Origin: Bdellovibrionales bacterium
GTDB lineage: Bacteria; Bdellovibrionota; UBA2428
Direction: 5' to 3'
Assembly: GCA_018266335.1 (NCBI GenBank)
Contig: JAFEAR010000178.1
Coordinates: forward strand, 1 to 5,017
Length of the DNA stretch: 5,017 bases
Part shown: positions 1 through 5,017 of the stretch, piece by piece
How the letters are laid out: the number at the start of each line of letters is the position of its first letter
How positions within the stretch are numbered: position 1 is the first letter of the stretch
The notes under the pieces: generated by a model
The model's input: only the letters and a program-made list of their open reading frames with translations
Told to the model about the DNA's origin: nothing
Database searches by the model: none
Made by a program: the position numbers and the translations under genes

Positions 1-102
1 ATGATGTCGGCGAATGGCGGGTTGGGATTGGGCAAAGTGTTGCAGCGGAGCCTTGCGGAGTCGACGTCGAACTCGAGCGACAAAACGACCGCGACCAAGT
101 AA
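1..102 (+). CDS. flgJ: FlgJ-type rod-binding protein, C-terminal end only (5' partial)
   Basis: The reading frame is open from base 1 to the TAA at 100-102 and gives 33 residues. The stretch NGGLGLGKVLQRSLAES resembles the end of the rod-binding domain of FlgJ, where enteric FlgJ has a KGLGLAEMMVKQM-like segment. In the family this domain caps and helps assemble the flagellar rod in the periplasm. The ATG ATG at bases 1-6 is probably internal, since the conserved part of the domain would lie to the left of the window. The protein ends shortly after the domain, so it appears to be the short type without the muramidase domain seen in enteric FlgJ. The neighbouring flgM on the same strand supports the call, because flgJ and flgM often sit together. 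The match is short, so the call depends partly on context. Confidence 0.62.
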   Translation: MMSANGGLGLGKVLQRSLAESTSNSSDKTTATK

Positions 103-143
103 CACCTAGACGTGGCGAATTTGGGACATCGCTTGCCGGTCCG

Positions 144-365
144 GTGTTCGGTAAACGGGAGGTTGCGGAAACTCTCCCTCCCGCATTGACCAGCACCGAC
201 GCACGTTCGGAAGCTGAGGGACAATCGCGCTCGGAATCCCGGCGCGAGCGGATTGCGAGGTTATCCGAGGCTATTGACTCGGGACACTTCCGCGTCGATG
301 CCGCCAGCTTGGCCGATGCCATTGTAGCTGCTCATCGCCTTCCCGGGCGGCGGCGCAGTGACTGA
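144..365 (+). CDS. flgM: FlgM, anti-sigma-28 factor
   Basis: The protein has 73 residues. Residues about 33-65, beginning RRERIARLSEAIDSGHF and running into VDAASLADAIV, match the conserved C-terminal sigma-binding part of FlgM: a helix, the G-x-[Y/F]-x-[VI]-D turn, then an A-D-A-[IL] helix. The N-terminal third is polar and low in hydrophobics, as expected for a disordered protein that leaves through the flagellar export channel. FlgM binds sigma-28 (FliA) in the cytoplasm and blocks late flagellar transcription until the hook is complete. GTG at 144 is the first usable in-frame start after the flgJ stop; no clear ribosome binding site precedes it and there is no internal Met, so the start is uncertain. 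At 73 residues it is shorter than the usual 90-100. Its last 102 coding bases and stop overlap fliS on the other strand. Confidence 0.8.
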   Translation: MFGKREVAETLPPALTSTDARSEAEGQSRSESRRERIARLSEAIDSGHFRVDAASLADAIVAAHRLPGRRRSD

Positions 366-716
366 CGAGACCTGCTGCCAAGCTTCTAGTAGATTTGTCA
401 GCACGGCGTGAACATCCTCAATCGGCTGAATCTGTTGCGACAGATTGGCGTGTGTCAGCTGACGCTGCATGTAGTCGTAGAGCTCAACCAGGTCCCTACT
501 AAGTTGACCGCCGACGCTGTGGTCCAGCGAGCGGGATAACTCAACTAAGATGGCGTGGCTGCGGCTCAGGTGACGGCTCCGTTCGAGCGCATTCCCCTGT
601 TCCGCAGCTATTTTGGCGGCCGTAGTGGCGTCAATTGCCCCTCGATACAACAGTTCGATCAGACGAATCGGACTTGCCGAAAGTACTTCGCTTTCCAAAT
701 AAGCGATTTGATGCAT
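261..716 (-). CDS. fliS: FliS, flagellin export chaperone
   Basis: The protein has 151 residues. The N-terminus YLESEVLSASPIRLIELLY is the hallmark of FliS (Y-x-E-[TS]-x-V-x-[ST]-A-[SD]-P-x-[KR]-L-[IV]-x-[ML]-L-Y). Amphipathic helices follow to about residue 116 (LVELYDYMQRQLTHAN and LTNLLEAWQQV), completing the four-helix bundle. FliS binds the C-terminal helices of flagellin in the cytoplasm, stops premature polymerisation and delivers it to the export gate. The start is ATG at 716, preceded by GGAG six bases upstream, a good ribosome binding site. Family members usually run 120-140 residues; here a Pro/Gly/Ser-rich tail (residues 118-151) follows the fold and lies entirely antisense to flgM. 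The gene is downstream of flaG, 37 bases away, so the two are probably co-transcribed. The usual fliD partner is not between them. Confidence 0.92.
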   Translation of the reverse strand: MHQIAYLESEVLSASPIRLIELLYRGAIDATTAAKIAAEQGNALERSRHLSRSHAILVELSRSLDHSVGGQLSRDLVELYDYMQRQLTHANLSQQIQPIEDVHAVLTNLLEAWQQVSSVTAPPPGKAMSSYNGIGQAGGIDAEVSRVNSLG

Positions 717-753
717 CCTTATCTCCAGCCCTCGTGTTTGCGGTTTTGAGGGA

Positions 754-1050
754 CTATGACTTAGGTAACTCTTCGGCCATTCGCAACACCTGCTGATCAG
801 GAATCTGCATGATCACCTCGTGGGTGTTGCGATCCACGATTCGCACGACCATTCGCTTGGCGTTTCGATCCATCGAAAACGTTAATTCGTGATCGGAGCC
901 CATCAAGCCACTTTCGTTCACTGACTTGACGGCTCGGATCAATTCCTGTTGTTCTTTGCGCCCTTGGACTTCCGCAACTTGGACTCCCGTGACTCTGGTC
1001 ATCGATTCCTGCGCGGCCTTGTCCACTGGGTTCACTCCGAAAATCTGCAT
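754..1050 (-). CDS. flaG: FlaG family flagellar protein
   Basis: The protein has 98 residues. The C-terminal half, about 55-95, is the FlaG domain: ELTFSMDRNAKRMVVRIVDR, then T-x-E-V-I-x-Q-I-P at 76-84 and a short helix VLRMAEEL. The first 50 residues are a variable, charged leader. FlaG proteins are small flagellar proteins usually next to fliC, fliD and fliS; in some species their loss changes filament length, but the biochemical role is not well settled. The start at 1050 is preceded by AAGGAGG five bases upstream, a near-perfect ribosome binding site. The gene leads the minus-strand pair flaG-fliS, and a candidate sigma-28 promoter lies about 56 bases upstream. It is divergent from the NtrC-type activator gene. 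Confidence 0.88.
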   Translation of the reverse strand: MQIFGVNPVDKAAQESMTRVTGVQVAEVQGRKEQQELIRAVKSVNESGLMGSDHELTFSMDRNAKRMVVRIVDRNTHEVIMQIPDQQVLRMAEELPKS

Positions 1051-1105
1051 CTCAGCCTCCTTGCTGTCGATTTGCGATCACCGCGATGAACTGCCTACTG
1101 GTGTC

Positions 1106-1131
1106 ATATCGGGAAATGCGGGCAAACTTGA
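1106..1131 (-). promoter_or_regulatory. Candidate sigma-28 (FliA) promoter for flaG-fliS
   Basis: Read on the minus strand, TCAAGTTT (1131-1124) is followed after 10 bases by CCCGATAT (1113-1106). The sigma-28 consensus is TAAAGTTT, 11 bases, then GCCGATAA, so 7 of 8 bases match at -35 and 6 of 8 at -10, with a spacer one base short. It lies about 56 bases upstream of the flaG ATG and is correctly oriented. Late flagellar genes such as flaG and fliS are commonly sigma-28 dependent, and a FlgM gene is in the same window. This was found by eye, without matrix scoring. Confidence 0.5.
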
Positions 1132-1183
1132 GGGTTCGGAGGCATCAGGAAATCACAATCTACACTTACTCCTGGAGGGTCCT

Positions 1184-1244
1184 ATTCCTAGGGGAATGGG
1201 CTGTGATAAGTGCAAATAAAATAGGGGAATAGCCCAAAATTCCC
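1184..1244. repeat. Mirrored GGAAT/ATTCC inverted-repeat pair in divergent intergenic region
   Basis: Four copies of one five-base half-site occur in 61 bases: ATTCC 1184-1188, GGAAT 1193-1197, GGAAT 1226-1230 and ATTCC 1239-1243. The left pair is ATTCC, 4 bases, GGAAT. The right pair is GGGAAT (1225-1230), 8 bases, ATTCCC (1239-1244), a perfect 6-bp stem. The nine-mer TAGGGGAAT is directly repeated at 1189 and 1222, 33 bases apart, about three helical turns. GGGCT 1198-1202 and AGCCC 1231-1235 are also complementary, so a longer fold is possible. The site lies between divergent flaG and the activator gene, so a regulator binding site is the natural guess. Read on the minus strand, the right stem is followed by a T-rich run and could instead be a weak terminator. 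Confidence 0.5.
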
Positions 1245-1329
1245 TCTAGAGACGGCCGCCAGTAGGACGATAGATGAGCAGGTTCCGGGGTGACCAAATC
1301 ATGCCACTCCTGACCAGGTTTCGCCACTT

Positions 1330-2721
1330 ATGCAACTCCTCCTGGTTTCCAGTATTGATAGCGCCGGCGACGATCGCCGCCTCCTCTCTTTCCCGAGCGC
1401 GACGTTGCGCCTTGTTACGTCCGGGGCCGCTGCGAGCGACGCCCTTTCCCGTCATATGTTTGACGCGATTGTGATCACCGCACCGGTTGAGGATTGCGGT
1501 CTCGAAACACTCATTGAAGAGGCTGCGCGACTTGCTTCGGGAACTCCGGTCATTGTACGGAACCGCATGGGAACCGCTTCAGAAGCGATTCGCTGTATCC
1601 AATTGGGTGTGCGGCACTATTTTGGCCCGGACAGTTTCGGAACGGCAGCGGAGTCCGATAAATTGGCGTGTCTTGCGGCCGAATTGCGGCGGTCTGCCAG
1701 CGAAGTACCGGAGGAAGCATGGATGCGATTTCTGGTTGGCAAGAGTCCTGCTATGAAAAATGTTGCGGAAGTGATTCGGCTTGTGGCGAGCCGGAAATGC
1801 AACGTTTTGATCACCGGCGAGACCGGTACGGGAAAGGAGATGGCGGCCCGGGCGATTCATGCGGCGTCTGCGCGGTCCGGGCAAAGACTTATTGCAGTCA
1901 ATTGCAGCGCGTTGCCGGAGAACCTGCTCGAGGCCGAACTGTTCGGTCATACAAAAGGCGCATTTACCGGGGCGGCGAATTTGAGAGTCGGGCGGTTTGA
2001 AGAAGCCAACCGCTCTACGCTTTTCCTGGATGAAATTGCGGACTTGCCGTTGGGTGTGCAGACGAAGCTGCTGCGCACGCTGCAGGAACGCGAAATCCAG
2101 CGCCTGGGTTCGTCGGAGAGCATCCGGGTTGATTTCCGGCTGGTAGCTGCTTGCAACGCGAGTCTGCCGGACAAAATCGGGGAAGGAACATTTCGGGAGG
2201 ATTTATATTACCGATTGAATACGGTGAATCTACAATTGCCGGCGTTGCGTGAACGGCGCGAAGATATCCCGATGTTGGTGGAGCATTTCCTCTCAAAAGT
2301 TTGCGCGCAAGAGGGGATCACAGGAAAGCGTATTGGCGAAGAAACGATGGATCGCTTGACCATGCAACATTGGCCGGGCAATGTTCGGCAGTTGGAAAAC
2401 GCGGTCGAGATGGCTGTTGCGCTGAGCGGAGATCGCGAGTGGCTGCAACCGCACGACTTTCGGATTGCCTCTCCGGCGCAATTCCGGAACGTGACGGCGA
2501 TGCCTGGGACGACGAACGCTGACCACGTGCCGTCTTCCACGGTGTCGGTGCCGGATGATGGTCTGGACTACGAGCGTGTGGTGAACGACTTCGAACGCAA
2601 CATCATACGGCAGGCGTTGGAGCGGACCAATGGCAACAAGAAGGCGGCCGCGGAGATTCTGCGTTTGAAGCGCACGACGTTGAACGCGAAGTTGAAGAGT
2701 CTCGAGGCAGTGGCAAGCTAG
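1330..2721 (+). CDS. Sigma-54 enhancer-binding transcriptional activator with degenerate receiver (FleQ/FlrA-like)
   Basis: The protein has 463 residues and is complete. Residues 2-115 have the layout of a response-regulator receiver but lack its key residues: the acidic pair after strand 1 is SS (7-8), the phospho-Asp position in FDAIVIT is Thr50, and the Thr and Lys positions in the later strands are also changed. The AAA+ domain (about 135-365) is intact: Walker A GETGTGKE 163-170, sigma-54 contact loop GAFTGA 210-215, Walker B LFLDEI 231-236, REDLYYRL 289-296 and WPGNVRQLEN 348-357. A linker leads to a Fis-type helix-turn-helix (about 420-459, ending RLKRTTLNAKLKSL). It would bind upstream DNA and use ATP to open sigma-54 promoters. 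ATG 1330 is the only start, as a TGA lies in frame at 1291; only a weak AGG precedes it. Flagellar neighbours and the non-phosphorylatable receiver suggest a flagellar regulator of FleQ/FlrA type; that role is inference. Confidence 0.93.
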   Translation: MQLLLVSSIDSAGDDRRLLSFPSATLRLVTSGAAASDALSRHMFDAIVITAPVEDCGLETLIEEAARLASGTPVIVRNRMGTASEAIRCIQLGVRHYFGPDSFGTAAESDKLACLAAELRRSASEVPEEAWMRFLVGKSPAMKNVAEVIRLVASRKCNVLITGETGTGKEMAARAIHAASARSGQRLIAVNCSALPENLLEAELFGHTKGAFTGAANLRVGRFEEANRSTLFLDEIADLPLGVQTKLLRTLQEREIQRLGSSESIRVDFRLVAACNASLPDKIGEGTFREDLYYRLNTVNLQLPALRERREDIPMLVEHFLSKVCAQEGITGKRIGEETMDRLTMQHWPGNVRQLENAVEMAVALSGDREWLQPHDFRIASPAQFRNVTAMPGTTNADHVPSSTVSVPDDGLDYERVVNDFERNIIRQALERTNGNKKAAAEILRLKRTTLNAKLKSLEAVAS

Positions 2722-2744
2722 CAGGGTGTTGGCAACTCTTTCGT

Positions 2745-3425
2745 AGAGGGACGTTTACGCCAGACCGGCTGCTTCGCGCGCTGCTGCGAGCGCTTTACTC
2801 GATCTGCAGCGAGCGAATGCTTGTAGAGCAGCTCGAATACAACGTGTTGTTCGGCTGGTTCGTCGGACTAGTTTCGAAGAACCGTGAGCGGTCGAACAGG
2901 CTCGTGCGTTGAAGAAGTTTTCGTACGGCCACTTCACGGTGGACGGCACGCTGATCGACGCCTGGGCCTCGAATAAGAGCTTCCGGCCGAAGGGCGGTAG
3001 CCACTGATCCGGAAGCAAAGCTTGATCACAAGTCGAACGGGCAAGAGTCGCGACTGGCGTTTTTAGGCATGTAATGATGAACACCCGGCACGGTATCGCG
3101 ATCAACGCACGCTAACAGAGGCCAGCGGGCGCGCCGAACGCGAGGCTGTGCTGGCAATGGCTACTCAACTGCCAGGTGGCCGGAAACGCGTCACGCTCGA
3201 AGCGGACAAAGGCCACGATACGACGGATCTTGTAGACTGCTTGCGGCAATGCCTTGTGGCACCGCATCTAACGAAAAACATAACGGGCCGCGGCAGTTGC
3301 ATCGACGCGCGCACCACACGGCAGGTGGCTACGGCAGAGTCAATCAGAAGCAGCGGAAGCTGGTCGAGTAAGTCTTCGGATGGATCAAGGCCGCCGCCAG
3401 ACAGCGCAAAACTAAGGTGTACTAC
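2745..3425 (+). pseudogene. Decayed IS5/IS1182-like DDE transposase
   Basis: Transposase fragments continue in order across changing frames. The first, 2748-2909, reads DRLLRALLRALYSICSERML and LEYNVLFGWFVGL, then stops at 2910. The second, about 2912-3004, reads HFTVDGTLIDAWAS and KSFRPK, with the first catalytic Asp, and stops at 3005. The third, 3006-3071, reads DPEAKLDHKSNGQES and stops at 3072. The fourth, 3068-3112, reads HVMMNTRHGIAINAR and stops at 3113. The fifth, about 3112-3320, reads ASGRAEREAVLAM, LEADKGHDTTDLV with the second Asp, and DARTTR. The last, about 3318-3425, reads QRKLVE, a TAA at 3369, then VFGWIKAA, keeping the third catalytic Glu. Relative to intact relatives, about ten residues are missing after WFVGL and a longer piece between KSFRPK and DPEAKL. 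The N-terminus and C-terminus are gone and no terminal inverted repeats were seen. It cannot make a working transposase. The insertion lies just after the activator gene, which is intact. Confidence 0.88.
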
Positions 3426-3599
3426 CCCGGACTTAATCTGACATTGCCGATAAACTGTTGCCGGCCGCTCTTTGGGGCGCCGTCCCGTCGGGATGCACTT
3501 TGATGGAAAGTGGAATCTACGCCAGTACCGGCAAACTTTCCGCAATCTTCGGGTACTGCTCTTTCGTGATCTTCACTTGTACAGCAGTCTACGCCTCAT
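3426..3599. other. Intergenic stretch between IS remnant and kinase gene
   Basis: No convincing intact gene is present. The left part may be further decayed transposase DNA, but it matches nothing I recognise. A perfect 6-bp hairpin, CACTTT 3496-3501 with AAAGTG 3507-3512 around a 5-base loop, sits downstream of the kinase gene. It lacks a T-run on either side, so it is not a standard terminator. The possible second transposase stub lies at 3520-3576. Confidence 0.4.
3520..3576 (-). pseudogene. Possible N-terminal fragment of a second IS5-family transposase
   Basis: On the minus strand, GTG at 3576 opens a 19-codon frame reading VKITKEQYPKIAESLPVLA and ending at a TAG (3519-3517). This resembles the start of IS5-family transposases that begin MKIT-x-E-Q-Y-x-x-I-A-x-x-LP. 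The frame after the stop does not resemble the family, so only this stub would remain. It is opposite in strand to the larger transposase remnant, so it would belong to a different insertion. The similarity is recalled and the stretch is short, so chance is a real alternative. Confidence 0.33.
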
Positions 3600-5017
3600 T
3601 CAGGCGCCGCGGTGAGGCGCGGGAACCGTGGAATGATGGCTGGCGTCGGACGCGCGAATCGAAGCGGGGTCGACCAGCGGCAACCGCACCGTAAATGTCG
3701 TTCCTTTGCCGACGGCGCTCTCGACATTGATTTGCCCGTCATGGACCTTGACGATCCAATCCACGAAGCTCAGCCCGAGGCCGAGACCCTGGGCGGGGTG
3801 GGTATGTGCGGGACGGACGCGATAGAAACGATCGAAAATATGAGGCAGATTCTCCGGCGGAATCCCCATGCCGGTGTCACGAACCGAAAGAACCAGGTGG
3901 CCGCCTTCGTTTCGCTGATGGACCTCGACTTTGCCTCCCGATTGCGTGTATTTGACGGCGTTCGAGAGGAGGTTCGTCACCAGGCGAACGATCTGGGTGC
4001 GGTCCGCGCGTACCAGTGCTTCGGGGTCGTCGATGCGGATTGTCAGGTCGACTTTCTGATCTTCGGCGGAAAGCTGAAATTGCTCTCCGAGGTCTTCGAC
4101 AACGGCGGCGATGCGAAGGGGAGAAAGCTGCAGGGCGAGTTGGCCGGATTCGGCCTGCGACAGCAACAGTAGGGCTCGCACGATGTTCGATAATTGCTCG
4201 ACGTCCTGCAAGGCGTTGAACATCGCATCACGATACTGATCCGTGGTCTCGGCGGTGAATAGCGCGACTTCCAACTGACCGCGGATGGCAGTTAACGGCG
4301 TGCGAAGCTCGTGGGACACGTCGGTCGAAAACTGGCGCATCTGTTCGAACGACGACGCCAGGCGCGCGGACATGGCGTTGAACGATTCGATGAGGCGTTC
4401 CAATTCATCGTTGGCGCCGCGCAGCGGGATCTCCACCTTCAAGTTGGAGCCCCTCATGTGTTTGGCTGCCGCCGCTACGTCGTTCAAAGGTTGAAGCGCG
4501 CGCCGCGCAAGCAGCCAACCCAGCAGGCCGCTTGCCACCAGTGCCACCGGGATCAGGGCGAAGTAGTTCCGCGTGAAGATATCGACGGTGTTCTGATACT
4601 CGGCGACCGGTTTGCCGACCACCAGATAGTAAGGACGGTGCTGTTGGTCGTAAACCACGCCGGCACGAAGCTTGTAGGGATAGCCATAGTCGTCCATGCG
4701 ATCGATCCAGGAAGGACGATTGGCGCGGATTGCTTCCTGAATTTCGGGGGGCTTTTCCGGACCTAGCGACTTGTACGTCGATGACATGTCGAGGATGGTT
4801 CCGTCCTCGGCGGCCACCATAAACGCGCCGCTCCGCAACCGCTCGATGATTTCGCGCTCTTCCGGATCATAGCGTTCGAAGGTCCACGATGGGCGGCGGT
4901 TCTCGATCCGCATGTAGCCTTTGACGGCCACCCATTCCTCTTCCAGAACGCCGCGGATTTCGCGGTCGATGATGGAACCGAGCAGGCCTCGCATCGCGAA
5001 GCCCACCATGATCAACA
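3600..5017 (-). CDS. Membrane sensor histidine kinase, 5' partial
   Basis: About 471 residues are visible, numbered from a TTG at 5015 that is probably internal; the frame runs off the right edge. The first visible residues (IMVGFAMRGLLGSII) look like the end of transmembrane segment 1. An extracytoplasmic sensor region follows (about 17-150), then a second membrane segment at about 152-170 (FALIPVALVASGLLGWLLA). HAMP is about 170-225. The HisKA box is DVSHELRTPLTAIRGQLEV with His235 as phospho-acceptor. The ATPase domain has N box NLLSNAVKYT 348-357, G1 box DTGMGI 380-385, F box PHIFDRFYR 391-399 and G2 GLGLGL 410-415. All catalytic motifs are intact. The layout is that of the CusS/heavy-metal-type kinases, though the signal cannot be read from this sequence. 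Its response regulator is expected upstream, to the right of the window. About 22 residues after the ATPase domain look non-conserved. There is no sign of a link to the flagellar genes. Confidence 0.93.
   Translation of the reverse strand, partial: LIMVGFAMRGLLGSIIDREIRGVLEEEWVAVKGYMRIENRRPSWTFERYDPEEREIIERLRSGAFMVAAEDGTILDMSSTYKSLGPEKPPEIQEAIRANRPSWIDRMDDYGYPYKLRAGVVYDQQHRPYYLVVGKPVAEYQNTVDIFTRNYFALIPVALVASGLLGWLLARRALQPLNDVAAAAKHMRGSNLKVEIPLRGANDELERLIESFNAMSARLASSFEQMRQFSTDVSHELRTPLTAIRGQLEVALFTAETTDQYRDAMFNALQDVEQLSNIVRALLLLSQAESGQLALQLSPLRIAAVVEDLGEQFQLSAEDQKVDLTIRIDDPEALVRADRTQIVRLVTNLLSNAVKYTQSGGKVEVHQRNEGGHLVLSVRDTGMGIPPENLPHIFDRFYRVRPAHTHPAQGLGLGLSFVDWIVKVHDGQINVESAVGKGTTFTVRLPLVDPASIRASDASHHSTVPAPHRGA

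Noticed and set aside
1198..1214. GGGC...GTGCA resembling a sigma-54 -24/-12 promoter on the plus strand before the activator gene.
   Set aside because: The GG-to-GC spacing is one base too long and sigma-54 spacing is strict; flanking bases also match poorly.
1579..1950. Minus-strand open frame of 123 codons inside the activator gene.
   Set aside because: It overlaps the receiver and Walker A region of a clear gene, and its Arg-rich product looks like an antisense shadow.
3148..3441. Open plus-strand frame of 97 codons that could be called a small gene.
   Set aside because: Its sequence is a middle piece of the decayed transposase (LEADKGHDTTDLV motif), preceded in the same frame by more transposase sequence, and it drifts out of frame before the end.
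3446..3453. Exact sigma-28 -10 consensus GCCGATAA on the plus strand.
   Set aside because: The bases where a -35 element should be (CCGG region, 15 bases upstream) do not resemble TAAA, and no plus-strand gene follows. Likely chance.
3496..3512. Hairpin CACTTT-GATGG-AAAGTG as a terminator for the kinase gene.
   Set aside because: The stem is AT-rich and short and no T-run follows on either strand.
3612..4172. Long plus-strand open frame of 186 codons.
   Set aside because: It lies opposite the ATPase and HisKA domains of the histidine kinase, whose motifs are all intact, and the antisense product has no recognisable domain.
4311..4766. Plus-strand open frame of 151 codons.
   Set aside because: It is antisense to the HAMP, membrane and sensor parts of the kinase; GC-rich coding sequence often leaves such frames open.

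Overview
The window carries flagellar genes from a Gram-negative-type bacterium, followed by a decayed insertion sequence and a two-component sensor kinase. Moderately high GC, a flgJ-flgM junction, a flaG-fliS pair, an NtrC-type activator and an IS5-group transposase remnant would fit a motile soil bacterium, for example an Acidobacteriota relative. That placement is inference from gene style only; no marker gene is present.

Layout, left to right. Positions 1-102 (+) are the last codons of a FlgJ-type rod-binding protein. Positions 144-365 (+) encode a short FlgM anti-sigma-28 factor. Convergent to it, 261-716 (-) encodes the flagellin export chaperone FliS; its last 34 codons lie antisense to the conserved part of flgM. 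Positions 754-1050 (-) encode a FlaG-family protein, which forms an operon with fliS. The usual partner fliD is absent between them. The 279-bp divergent intergenic region (1051-1329) holds a candidate sigma-28 promoter reading towards flaG and a mirrored set of GGAAT/ATTCC inverted repeats. Positions 1330-2721 (+) encode a complete sigma-54 enhancer-binding protein with a degenerate receiver domain, in the style of FleQ/FlrA flagellar master regulators.

Positions about 2745-3425 (+) are a transposase pseudogene of the IS5/IS1182-like DDE group, broken by several frameshifts, stops and internal deletions. Just beyond it, about 3520-3576 (-), is a possible second transposase N-terminus fragment. 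Positions 3600-5017 (-) encode a membrane histidine kinase that runs off the right edge (5' end missing).

A plausible working picture, which is inference: the sigma-54 activator governs mid-level flagellar genes, FlgM holds sigma-28 in check until the hook is finished, and released sigma-28 then transcribes flaG-fliS to support flagellin export and filament assembly. The IS debris separates this flagellar block from an apparently unrelated sensor kinase operon.
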